Source: an uncultured Prevotellaceae bacterium
GTDB lineage: Bacteria; Bacteroidota; Bacteroidia; Bacteroidales; Bacteroidaceae
Assembly: GCA_946187025.1 (NCBI GenBank)
Contig: CAMHPM010000092.1
Location: forward strand, 1-6,474
Length of the DNA stretch: 6,474 nucleotides
Reading direction: 5' to 3'
How positions within the stretch are numbered: position 1 is the first letter of the stretch; each line of letters begins with the position of its first letter. The notes beneath the pieces were generated by a model. It was not told where the DNA came from and ran no database searches. It worked only from the letters and a program-made list of their open reading frames with translations. This document shows positions 1-6,474 of this stretch, piece after piece. The position numbers and the translations under genes were made by a program.

Positions 1-1
1 C

Positions 2-952
2 GACGACTGGAACACCATAGCCCGCAAAGTGAAGGGTAACCAATACCTCGACAATCAGTGCCGTCAGGGCCTCACCTACAAATATCGCATCAAGGCCATC
101 GACCGCAGCGACAACCAATCGGCAACAAGCGATTCGGTCGTCACGACAACACTGGCCGGACACATCCTCGTGGCATGGTATAAGATGGAAGGCACACTGG
201 CCGACGCCACGGCCAACCACCTCGACGCACGCTTTGCCGGCAGCGAGAAATACTCATCGCTCGCTGCACTGACCAAGATGGGACAGTCGAGCTTCAACTT
301 CGACGGCAGCACATTCCTGCAACTGCCATATCACCTCACCAACACCGACGAACTGACCGTGGCAATGTGGGTGAGATGGACAGGCAACACAGCCGGCAAC
401 GGACAGCACATGTTCGACTTCGGCTCCTCCAACCGCCGGTGCTTCTATCTCACTACAGGGTCGGGCTCGGGCATGAGGCTGGCTTTCGTCAACGGCGACA
501 CAGAACAACACCTCGACTGCTCGCGACTGAGCTCTGTGTGGCGGCACGTGACGGTGACCATCGGACAACGATACGTCAGAATATACATCGACGGCAACCT
601 CGCAGCCGAAACAACCGACATAACACTGCGCCCGTCGGACATCGCACCAGTGATGAACTACTTTGGAACCAGTCAGGACGGCTCGGCACCACTGCTGAAA
701 GGATATATTGACGACCTTCGCATCTACAACTACGAGCTGTCGGGCGAGGCCGTACGCAGTATTGCAGGGCAAGTCGTGGCCGACGTAAACCTCGATGGAA
801 TGGTCGATACACAGGACGCACTGAGGGTGTATGAACACATGCAGCAGGCTGGCAAAGATGACGACCAAGGCACATCGACCGACATAAACGAAGACGGTAC
901 AGTCGATACGCAGGACGTCCTGCGCATCTACGACGACATACTAAACGACTGA
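2..952 (+). CDS. 3' part of a secreted FnIII-LamG protein with C-terminal dockerin-like repeats (5'-truncated)
   Basis: The reading frame is open from base 2, so the gene begins upstream of the window; 316 residues are visible. A GTG at base 29 is internal, because the frame before it reads as continuous domain sequence. Residues 1-50 resemble the end of a fibronectin-III module (W..I.....Y.D......TYKYRI.AID...NQS). Residues about 54-255 form a LamG/concanavalin-A-like beta-sandwich, with AWYKMEG, FNFDGSTFLQLP, TVAMWVRW, WRHVTVTI, VRIYIDGN and GYIDDLRIYNYELS. Residues about 258-316 hold two dockerin-type calcium loops, D261-N263-D265-D269-D272 and D294-N296-D298-D302-D305. LamG domains usually bind glycans or partner proteins. 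In Bacteroidales, dockerin-like tails are common on secreted proteins with no known cellulosome, so the tail's partner is unknown. The catalytic part, if any, lies upstream. The neighbouring rhamnosidase suggests plant-glycan work, which is inference. Domain calls are confident; the function of the whole protein is not. Confidence 0.87.
   Translation, partial: DDWNTIARKVKGNQYLDNQCRQGLTYKYRIKAIDRSDNQSATSDSVVTTTLAGHILVAWYKMEGTLADATANHLDARFAGSEKYSSLAALTKMGQSSFNFDGSTFLQLPYHLTNTDELTVAMWVRWTGNTAGNGQHMFDFGSSNRRCFYLTTGSGSGMRLAFVNGDTEQHLDCSRLSSVWRHVTVTIGQRYVRIYIDGNLAAETTDITLRPSDIAPVMNYFGTSQDGSAPLLKGYIDDLRIYNYELSGEAVRSIAGQVVADVNLDGMVDTQDALRVYEHMQQAGKDDDQGTSTDINEDGTVDTQDVLRIYDDILND
782..943 (+). repeat. 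Duplicated dockerin-type calcium-binding segment
   Basis: Two copies of a roughly 33-codon unit lie in the same frame at the end of the LamG gene. Each encodes D-x-N-x-D-G-x-V-D-T-Q-D followed by a helix (LRVYEHM, LRIYDDI). The DNA core gtcgatacacaggacg (803-818) recurs at 902-917 with one mismatch, 99 bases downstream. Ligands at loop positions 1, 3, 5, 9 and 12 are intact in both copies, so both should bind calcium and fold as a dockerin-like pair. Confidence 0.8.
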
Positions 953-1061
953 CGTAGCATAACACATATTCACTTTTTTTTACATACGACTTAAACCAAC
1001 GGAGAGATTCGTAGTCTTATATGTTATAATACCAACATGCAAAATCTGTTAATTTAATCGT
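953..1061 (+). promoter_or_regulatory. Leader and possible promoter of the rhamnosidase gene
   Basis: This gene-free stretch separates the dockerin gene from the rhamnosidase. A run of eight T at 974-981 has no convincing hairpin before it, so I do not call a terminator. The region contains no TTTG, so the usual Bacteroidetes -7 element (TAnnTTTG) is absent. A tataat at 1025-1030 is the only -10-like string, and it has no matching -35. The bases just before the ATG (taatttaat) are A/T-rich without a Shine-Dalgarno sequence, as is usual in this phylum. The rhamnosidase may be read through from the upstream gene or use an unrecognised promoter. Confidence 0.25.
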
Positions 1062-3854
1062 ATGAAAAAAATATTCCTAACGTTCCTTGCAGGAATGCTC
1101 ACATCTCAGGTGTGGGCCATTGCCGGATTGTCGGTGACGAACCTAAGAGTTGATGGAGTTGTAAACCCTGTGGGTGTTGACAAAGAACAGCCAATGCTGT
1201 CGTGGTCAGTTGACGACGGAAACCTCAAAGGCGTGAAACAAACCATGTTCCAGGTGCAAATCTATTCCAACGCGAGATGTACACAACGTGTGTGGAACTC
1301 ACGCAGTCAGCGTAGCACCGACTCATGGATTATGGCACCCGTATTTGAAGGAGTGGCCACTCGCTATTACTGGACCGTCACGGTGAGCGACAACAAAGGA
1401 CGACGTGTCGTGTCGAAACCTGCGTCGTTTGTAACCGGACTCAACGGCACCGGATGGGACGGGGCCAAATGGCTGAAAGGAAAAAAGAACGACTGGAATG
1501 TGCAGGATGGTGTTACCGTGCTGCGCAAACGAATAGACATAGGTAAAAAGAAAATACTGTCGGCTGGCCTTTTCACCGCCGCACTCGGCAACTTCGACGT
1601 CTATCTCAACGGCAAGCGCCTGGCATATACCGATGCCGACGAGAAGCCATACTTTGCCGAACTGAAACCAGGATGGACCGACTACACAAAGGAGGTGCCT
1701 TACATGATGTATGACATAACCGAGGAGTTGCAGAAAGGAGAAAACATGGTGGGAGCACAACTCACCAACGGATGGTGGGCCGGCGACATTGCTGGCAACA
1801 ACTACAAACCCGATGCACTGGCTTTCATGGCAAAGGTATATGTACTCTATTCCGACAGTACTGTAGCAACATTCGTGACCGACACATCATGGGAGACAAA
1901 CACCTGCGGTCCGTTGCTCTATGGCGATATTTACAACGGCGAGACCTACGATGCACGACGCAACACAACATGGGCTTCGCTTGCCGACAAGTCGGAAGGA
2001 TGGCAGAAGGCACAGGAATATACAGGAGCAGTGGGTGAGGTTGTGGCATTCACCGGACCACTTGTGAGGGTGCGCAGTGAATACAACCAGACGGTGAAGA
2101 AAGTCACTGTGTGGGAAGGTACGAAGCAGACAGGAACCAAGTATGGAGAGATAAATGTGAAAAGCACACCAGTGCTCGGCGGCAAGGGATTCACGTTGCA
2201 TAAAGGTGAGACCGCAATTTTCGACCTCGGACAGAACATGGTGGGATGGCCACAGTTCACTGTAAAGGGCAATAGCGGGACAGAAATCGTATGCCGCTTC
2301 GGAGAAATGCTCAACGACGACGGAAGCGACACACACATAAACGACGGACCGGCCGGCAGCGTGTGGACTCACAACATGCGTACAGCCAAGACCACCCTGC
2401 GATATATACTGGGTGGAGATGCAAAGGGCGAGACATACAATCCGTCTGCCACGTTCTTTGGATTCCGATACATTTCGATGACAGCAACCGACGATGTCAC
2501 AATCATAAACCTCACCGGACAGTTTGTTGGTTCCGACATCGACGAGCAAGCTGAATTTGAATGCAGCGACCCGGCTGTGAACCAGCTGTATAAGAACATA
2601 CGATGGAGCGCCCGCGACAACTTCCTGTCGATTCCAACCGATTGTCCGCAACGTGATGAACGACTCGGATGGACTGGCGATACACAGATGTTCAGCCGTA
2701 CCGCCTGCTACAACGGCGACATGCGTGCCTTCTATCACAAATGGATGCGCGACCTGCGCACTGCACAACGCGAAGACGGAGCTGTGCCCGACGTGGCACC
2801 GCTCGGACGATATGGCAGTTACGGAAATGCTGCATGGGGCGATGCTCTCGTGATTGTGCCATGGAACGTTTATCTCATGTATAACGACACTGAAATCCTC
2901 GACGAGAACTACGATGCAATGCAACTTTACATGACTTGGCTCCAGTCAAACATCGACGATAAGTATTCATATAATGGAGCAGGTACCGATTATGGCGACT
3001 GGCTGGCATACGAAGAACTCGACAAACGGTATGTAAGTGTGTGCTACTATGCATACGTGGCCGACCTCATGGCACGAATCAGTATGGCTCTGGGTAAGGA
3101 AGACGACCCAGAAAACTACAACGCGCTGGCCGAAGCAATACGTAAGGAGTTCCGTAGCCGTTATGTCATTGGTCAGCATCTTGTACATAAGACTCAGACT
3201 GCATATATACTTGCATTGCACTTCAATATGCTCGAGCCAGGCATACAATACGAGAATGCGGTGAAAGAGTTGCGCGAGAAGATACAATCCAACGGCTATT
3301 GCCTGTCAACAGGATTTGTAGGCACGTCATATCTTTGTCCTACATTGTCGGAATATGGAATGACCGACCTTGCCTACGACCTCCTCTTACAGCGCAAGAA
3401 CCCAAGCTGGCTCTACGAAGTGGATAACGGAGCAACCACCGTGTGGGAGCGTTGGGACTCGTTTAAGGCCGGAGAAGGATTCAACAAACATGAATGGAAC
3501 ATGAACTCATTCAATCACTATGCCTACGGAGCTGTAGCAGAGTGGATCTATCGGGATATGCTCGGAATGGGACCAGACCATGAAGACCCGGGATTCCACC
3601 ACATCATTCTCGCTCCAAAGCCCGACATGCGTAAGGACAGCGAGATTCCGGAAGGACAAAAACGCATTGACTGGGCTCGGGGAACGATACCAACTCCATA
3701 CGGACTGCTTTCGTCGGCATGGGAACGTGATAAGAACGGAAAGATAAAGTACTCATTCACCATTCCTTACAACACAACCGCTACATTCTATAAACCGCTC
3801 GAAGACGGAACAACCGAGACCATCGAACTCGAAACCGGCAAGTGGACATATTGA
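1062..3854 (+). CDS. Secreted alpha-L-rhamnosidase, glycoside hydrolase family 78
   Basis: This 930-residue enzyme should release terminal alpha-L-rhamnose from plant polysaccharides or rhamnosides by the inverting GH78 mechanism. A type I signal peptide covers residues 1-19 (MKKIFLTFLAGMLTSQVWA); there is no lipobox cysteine, so a periplasmic product is likely. Domains in order: Ig/FnIII-like N-terminal module (about 23-126), Bac_rhamnosid_N beta-sandwich (about 140-320), second beta domain (about 330-490), (alpha/alpha)6 catalytic barrel (about 495-838) and C-terminal beta domain (about 840-915). The barrel carries the family signature DCPQRDERLGWTGD at 527-540, with E533 as predicted general acid. 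E796 in VWERWDS is the predicted general base and H819 in FNHYAYG is a substrate-site histidine. Matching to the characterised Streptomyces avermitilis enzyme (E636, E895, H916) is from memory of that family. Length is normal and no key residue is missing. The ATG gives a clean signal peptide, supporting this start. The exact substrate cannot be read from sequence. Confidence 0.96.
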   Translation: MKKIFLTFLAGMLTSQVWAIAGLSVTNLRVDGVVNPVGVDKEQPMLSWSVDDGNLKGVKQTMFQVQIYSNARCTQRVWNSRSQRSTDSWIMAPVFEGVATRYYWTVTVSDNKGRRVVSKPASFVTGLNGTGWDGAKWLKGKKNDWNVQDGVTVLRKRIDIGKKKILSAGLFTAALGNFDVYLNGKRLAYTDADEKPYFAELKPGWTDYTKEVPYMMYDITEELQKGENMVGAQLTNGWWAGDIAGNNYKPDALAFMAKVYVLYSDSTVATFVTDTSWETNTCGPLLYGDIYNGETYDARRNTTWASLADKSEGWQKAQEYTGAVGEVVAFTGPLVRVRSEYNQTVKKVTVWEGTKQTGTKYGEINVKSTPVLGGKGFTLHKGETAIFDLGQNMVGWPQFTVKGNSGTEIVCRFGEMLNDDGSDTHINDGPAGSVWTHNMRTAKTTLRYILGGDAKGETYNPSATFFGFRYISMTATDDVTIINLTGQFVGSDIDEQAEFECSDPAVNQLYKNIRWSARDNFLSIPTDCPQRDERLGWTGDTQMFSRTACYNGDMRAFYHKWMRDLRTAQREDGAVPDVAPLGRYGSYGNAAWGDALVIVPWNVYLMYNDTEILDENYDAMQLYMTWLQSNIDDKYSYNGAGTDYGDWLAYEELDKRYVSVCYYAYVADLMARISMALGKEDDPENYNALAEAIRKEFRSRYVIGQHLVHKTQTAYILALHFNMLEPGIQYENAVKELREKIQSNGYCLSTGFVGTSYLCPTLSEYGMTDLAYDLLLQRKNPSWLYEVDNGATTVWERWDSFKAGEGFNKHEWNMNSFNHYAYGAVAEWIYRDMLGMGPDHEDPGFHHIILAPKPDMRKDSEIPEGQKRIDWARGTIPTPYGLLSSAWERDKNGKIKYSFTIPYNTTATFYKPLEDGTTETIELETGKWTY

Positions 3855-3927
3855 GTATAAGCGTCGTGTGATATCCGGCACTTGATATAAATCCCTACTC
3901 TTGAAATAAATACTATTAAAAAACAAT

Positions 3928-3967
3928 AAAGGCGTGCAGTTACATTTGTAATGTTGCACGCCTTTTT
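3928..3967 (+). terminator. Intrinsic terminator of the rhamnosidase gene, probably bidirectional
   Basis: An 11-bp perfect stem pairs 3928-3938 (aaaggcgtgca) with 3955-3965 (tgcacgccttt). A small inner hairpin, TTAC-ATTT-GTAA, sits at 3940-3951. A T5 tract follows at 3963-3967 on the plus strand. Read from the minus strand, the same stem is followed by TTTATTGTTTTTT, so it can also end the response-regulator transcript arriving from the right. It starts about 73 bases after the rhamnosidase stop. Confidence 0.85.
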
Positions 3968-4019
3968 GCTCTAATTGTGAAGCACGTCTCTGTGTTGTAA
4001 TACGTGCCTTTTTGCTCTA
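3960..4019 (+). repeat. 14-base direct repeat at the ends of both terminators
   Basis: The string gcctttttgctcta occurs at 3960-3973 and again at 4006-4019, 46 bases apart. Each copy contains the last bases of a terminator stem and its T tract. The second copy ends directly before the stop codon of the minus-strand regulator gene. A partial duplication of the terminator tail would explain it. Confidence 0.7.
3982..4013 (+). terminator. Second, weaker terminator in the convergent junction
   Basis: A 6-bp stem pairs gcacgt (3982-3987) with acgtgc (4002-4007) around a 14-base loop. It is followed by ccttttt (T5 at 4009-4013). Only the plus-strand reading has a T tract, so it would back up the first terminator and limit antisense reading into the response-regulator gene. 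It is much weaker than the stem before it. Confidence 0.5.
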
Positions 4020-4721
4020 TTACTCAGGTACGACCAGTTTGTAGCCTTTGCCATGTACGTTGATGAGTTCCACGTTAGGGTCGTCTTTCAGCAGTTTACG
4101 CAGTTTGGTGATATATACATCCATCGAACGTGCGTTGAAATAGTTGTTATCGACCCATATTGCCCTCAGCGCATAGTCGCGTTGCAGCAGTTCGTTGCTT
4201 TTGCTTGCAAGCAGTTTGAGCAGGTCCGATTCCTTTGTGGTGAGTTTCTCTTGCTTGTCGTCAATCATGAGCAGCTGCTTCTTCGAGTCGAATGTGAAGC
4301 GTCCGATTTGGAAAATAGTGGCGCTTTGGCTCTTCTTGCCACGTACGCGACGCAGGATGGCTTCAATGCGGAAAACGACTTCTTCCATCGAAAATGGTTT
4401 GGTGATGTAGTCATCGGCACCGAGTTCGAAGCCTTGCTTCACATCGTCTTTCAGTGTCTTGGCTGTAAGGAACATGAATGGAACATCGGCATTCAACTCG
4501 CGTATTTTATATGCAAGTGTGAATCCGTCCATCTTTGGCATCATTACGTCGAGTATGCACAGGTCGTATTTCTTCTCCTGGAAGGTGCGATAACCCTCCT
4601 CGCCATCAACACACAGGTCTGCATCATATCCCTTTGCTTCCAGATATTCGCGCAGGAGCATACCCAGGTTCTCGTCGTCTTCGCACAGCATGATGTGTGC
4701 ACTTTCAATTCTTTCGTCCAT
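4020..4721 (-). CDS. rprY: OmpR/PhoB-family response regulator, RprY-like
   Basis: This is the DNA-binding partner of the sensor kinase encoded just upstream. With the start chosen here it has 233 residues. The receiver domain (about 8-122) shows the acidic pocket E14-D15-D16, phosphoacceptor D58 in LCILDVMMPKMDGF, switch residue T86 in FLTAKT, and K108 in YITKPFSMEE. A short linker (RRVRGKKSQ) leads to a winged-helix domain (about 130-233) with LTTKESDLLKLL, ARSMDVYITKLRKLLKDD and a final NVHGKGYKLVVPE. Wording and length closely match Bacteroides fragilis RprY as I remember it. The frame also opens at 4766 and would add 15 residues (MVNTTENKYKQTIKT); these are low-complexity and lie before the conserved beginning, and the A-rich run before 4721 suits a Bacteroidetes start, so 4721 is preferred. 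In B. fragilis, RprXY was found through altered porin and tetracycline-resistance phenotypes in E. coli; its physiological targets here are unknown. Confidence 0.95.
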   Translation of the reverse strand: MDERIESAHIMLCEDDENLGMLLREYLEAKGYDADLCVDGEEGYRTFQEKKYDLCILDVMMPKMDGFTLAYKIRELNADVPFMFLTAKTLKDDVKQGFELGADDYITKPFSMEEVVFRIEAILRRVRGKKSQSATIFQIGRFTFDSKKQLLMIDDKQEKLTTKESDLLKLLASKSNELLQRDYALRAIWVDNNYFNARSMDVYITKLRKLLKDDPNVELINVHGKGYKLVVPE

Positions 4722-4782
4722 AGTCTTTATAGTTTGTTTGTATTTGTTTTCTGTTGTATTAACCATTGTTCGTACGGATGTA

Positions 4783-6330
4783 TCAATCGTTATCTGTACT
4801 CTCGTTTACCAAAGGCATACGGATTATGAATTTGGTTCCGATGCCAAGCTCGCTTTCGGCCACTATCGTACCCTTGTGCTCGGTTATGATTTTTTTTACG
4901 TATGCCAATCCGAGCCCGAATCCTTTGACGTCGTGCAGGTTGCCTGTCGATACCCGGTAGAACTTGACGAATATGCGTTTCAGGTCTTCACGCTTTATGC
5001 CTATGCCGTTGTCTTGTATCGAGATGCAGAGCTTGCCGCTTTCGTTCCATGTTGATACTTTGAGTTCGAGTGCCACGTCTTCCCTCCGATACTTCACGGC
5101 GTTGTCCATGAGGTTGAAAATCACGTTGGTGAAGTGCATGTCGTCGATATATATGGTGCGTTGCCCGGCTCTGAGGTCGGATATGATTTTACCTCCGTTC
5201 TTTTCTACTTTCAGTGCGAAGGTGTGTATCACCCCGGCTATCAGTTCGTGTGCGTCGGTCTCTTGCAGGTTGAGTTTGGCTCTTTGGTTCTCGTACATCG
5301 ATAGTTGCAACACTTTTTCTACCTGGAATCGCAGTCGTTTGGTCTCGTCGTTGATGGTGGTCGAGAGGCGTTGTATCAGCTTCGGAGTCTTCGGGATGCT
5401 TTCGTCGTTCAGCATTTGTGCCGCAAGCGATATGCTCGAAATCGGTGTCTTGAATTCGTGAGTCATGTTGTTGATGAAGTCGTTCTTCATCTCTGTCACC
5501 TTTTTCTGTCGGAACACGAGTACGAGTGTCACGATGAATGTGGTGAGCAGGATGAGTGTGAAGACGATTGATGGCATGATGAACCACACTGAACTTTTAC
5601 CGAGTTTTGTGAGCGAAGGGAAGTGTAGTTGCAGTTTTCCCATTTTCTGCACCGGGTCGTTTTTAAACAATGTTGTTGTGAATGCCAGGTCTTCGCCCGT
5701 AGGGTCATAGTCGGAACATTGATACACCACGGTGCCGTTGCTCGACAACACCCTGAAGTGGTATAGCAGGTCCACTCCGTTGTTTGCCAGTTCGCTGCGC
5801 AGGCTGAGGTCGAGTTCCTTGAAGTCGATACGGTCTTTCAGCGGTCGGTCGCTGGCGGTGTATAGCATACTGTAAATCACCTCGTCGATCAGCTCTTTTT
5901 GCTTGTCATAGCGTTCGCGCATGATTTCCTGCAGTGTTCGCGACTTGTCGGCTATTCCGTTTGAACGACGTGTGAAATACTTGTCCGAGAGATTTGTGTT
6001 GGCCGTTGTTTCGGTATATGAGAATGCGCTGCCGTCTTTTGCGCTGATGCGTTTGGTGCGTTGTATGTATGCCGAGTCGGTGGTGATGCTCACCGAGTCA
6101 TACACTGTTGCAATGCCGTCGAATGCGCTCGGCCCTTGCTCCAGGTATCGTTTGGCTTCTTTTATTTCCAGCTGATGGGCGGCTTCGTTGAGGCTGCGGT
6201 TCACCGATTCGTCGAAATGCAGATGTCGCAGTTCGATGACTTCCTCGATGTAATACACCTGCAATGCAAGCAGGGCAACGAACGAGATGCCCATCAGTAT
6301 GGCGAGTATCGTTATTGTGGTTTTCTTCAT
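4783..6330 (-). CDS. rprX: Membrane sensor histidine kinase, RprX-like
   Basis: This 515-residue inner-membrane kinase should autophosphorylate and pass phosphate to the RprY-like regulator. TM1 lies near residues 4-27 and TM2 near 247-273, with about 220 residues of periplasmic sensor between them that match no ligand-binding family I can name. The cytoplasmic part has a HisKA H-box, MTHEFKTPISSISLA, with phosphoacceptor H291. The HATPase domain has the N-box NVIFNLMDNAVKY (N406, N410), G1 box DNGIGI (440-445), F-box IFVKFYRV (453-460) and G2 box GFGLGL (470-475). All catalytic motifs are intact; there is no recognisable HAMP linker between TM2 and the H-box. The ATG at 6330 places TM1 immediately at the N-terminus and is well supported. 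The kinase stop is 61 bases before the preferred regulator start (16 if the longer form is used), so the two genes are almost certainly one operon, kinase first, the order I recall for B. fragilis rprXY. Confidence 0.95.
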   Translation of the reverse strand: MKKTTITILAILMGISFVALLALQVYYIEEVIELRHLHFDESVNRSLNEAAHQLEIKEAKRYLEQGPSAFDGIATVYDSVSITTDSAYIQRTKRISAKDGSAFSYTETTANTNLSDKYFTRRSNGIADKSRTLQEIMRERYDKQKELIDEVIYSMLYTASDRPLKDRIDFKELDLSLRSELANNGVDLLYHFRVLSSNGTVVYQCSDYDPTGEDLAFTTTLFKNDPVQKMGKLQLHFPSLTKLGKSSVWFIMPSIVFTLILLTTFIVTLVLVFRQKKVTEMKNDFINNMTHEFKTPISSISLAAQMLNDESIPKTPKLIQRLSTTINDETKRLRFQVEKVLQLSMYENQRAKLNLQETDAHELIAGVIHTFALKVEKNGGKIISDLRAGQRTIYIDDMHFTNVIFNLMDNAVKYRREDVALELKVSTWNESGKLCISIQDNGIGIKREDLKRIFVKFYRVSTGNLHDVKGFGLGLAYVKKIITEHKGTIVAESELGIGTKFIIRMPLVNESTDND

Positions 6331-6351
6331 GCGTTAGTTCGTTTTGTGTTC

Positions 6352-6359
6352 CAAAGTAA
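6352..6359 (-). promoter_or_regulatory. Candidate Bacteroidetes -7 promoter element for the kinase-regulator operon
   Basis: On the minus strand the bases read TTACTTTG, one mismatch from the Bacteroides primary-sigma -7 consensus TAnnTTTG. The element ends 21 bases before the kinase ATG, predicting a transcript start near 6345 and a short leader of about 15 bases. No clear TTTG -33 element lies at the expected distance upstream, which would fit a promoter that needs an activator. The call rests on one motif. Confidence 0.4.
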
Positions 6360-6370
6360 CAAAAAAAGCT

Positions 6371-6396
6371 TCACATAATTATTAATCACATAACTA
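6371..6396 (-). repeat. Pair of 11-base direct repeats upstream of the kinase promoter, possible operator
   Basis: On the minus strand, TAGTTATGTGA (6386-6396) and TAATTATGTGA (6371-6381) differ at one position and are separated by TTAA. They lie about 11 bases upstream of the candidate -7 element, across the -33 region. OmpR/PhoB-family regulators bind direct repeats, so autoregulation by the operon's own regulator is a reasonable guess. The 15-base start-to-start distance is longer than the usual 10-11 of this family, and the region is A/T-rich, so chance remains possible. Confidence 0.35.
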
Positions 6397-6414
6397 ATAT
6401 TTGTAAAAATATAT

Positions 6415-6451
6415 AAAAAAAGAGTCAATGCTTAACAAACATTGACTCTTT
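6415..6451 (-). terminator. Strong intrinsic terminator for a gene beyond the right edge
   Basis: A perfect 12-bp stem pairs aaagagtcaatg (6419-6430) with cattgactcttt (6440-6451) around a 9-base loop. On the minus strand the stem runs directly into seven T and then ATATAT, so it should end a minus-strand transcript entering from the right and insulate the kinase operon from it. On the plus strand T6 follows only after ggttgc, so activity in that direction would be weaker. Confidence 0.8.
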
Positions 6452-6453
6452 GG

Positions 6454-6468
6454 TTGCTTTTTTAGCAA
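6454..6468. repeat. Small inverted repeat next to the edge terminator
   Basis: The bases ttgct (6454-6458) and agcaa (6464-6468) are complementary around a five-base T loop. The hairpin is short and probably weak. It could be part of the 3' end of the off-window transcript, or chance. Confidence 0.3.
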
Positions 6469-6474
6469 TTTGTT

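Noticed and set aside
254..868. 204-codon minus-strand frame over the LamG-dockerin region
   Set aside because: The plus strand encodes continuous domain sequence here. The antisense product has no recognisable features.
974..981. T8 tract after the dockerin gene as a terminator
   Set aside because: Only a 5-bp complementarity (ctacg 928-932, cgtag 953-957) lies upstream, too weak and too far from the T tract to be convincing.
1887..2924. 345-codon open frame on the minus strand inside the rhamnosidase gene
   Set aside because: It is antisense to a complete GH78 enzyme with intact motifs. Its translation is cysteine- and histidine-rich with no recognisable domain, as expected from the opposite strand of a coding region.
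3855..4019. Small gene or non-coding RNA in the convergent junction
   Set aside because: The stretch is explained by two terminators and an A/T-rich spacer. I see no promoter element or open frame with a credible start.
3600..4300. Switch in plus-strand composition from A/C-rich to G/T-rich around the junction
   Set aside because: The coding strands on both sides are A/C-rich, so the switch follows gene orientation. It does not indicate a replication terminus or a transferred segment.
4053..4829. 258-codon open frame on the plus strand over the response regulator
   Set aside because: It is the complement of a clear receiver plus winged-helix gene and runs across the operon gap. No motif, leader or domain supports it.

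Overview
The window looks like a chromosomal segment of a gut or oral Bacteroidales bacterium, most likely Prevotella or a close relative. Three things suggest this. The start codons have A/T-rich leaders instead of Shine-Dalgarno sequences. A secreted protein ends in dockerin-like repeats beside a secreted GH78 glycosidase. A two-component pair closely resembles RprX/RprY of Bacteroides fragilis. The genus is inferred from protein style, not from a marker gene.

The left half (1-3854, plus strand) is a carbohydrate-degradation region. It opens inside the 3' part of a large secreted protein (2-952): the end of a fibronectin-III-like module, a LamG/concanavalin-A-like domain and two C-terminal dockerin-type calcium loops. 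After 109 bases without a gene comes a complete secreted alpha-L-rhamnosidase of family GH78 (1062-3854, 930 aa) with its catalytic residues in place. The two may act on the same rhamnose-containing plant glycan (rhamnogalacturonan or a rhamnoside), but no SusC/SusD pair is visible.

A convergent junction (3855-4019) follows, with two hairpin terminators that share a 14-base repeat. The right half (4020-6330, minus strand) is a two-gene operon. The sensor kinase (RprX-like, 515 aa) is transcribed first and the OmpR/PhoB-type response regulator (RprY-like, about 233 aa) second. The kinase has a periplasmic sensor region between two membrane helices and should phosphorylate the regulator's D58.

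The right edge (6331-6474) holds a candidate Bacteroidetes-type -7 element close to the kinase start, a pair of 11-base direct repeats just upstream of it that could be an operator, and a strong terminator with a perfect 12-bp stem for a gene lying outside the window.

I found no RNA genes, CRISPR array, insertion sequence or clearly new system. The observations most worth following up are the direct repeats upstream of the kinase promoter and the dockerin-tailed protein beside the rhamnosidase.
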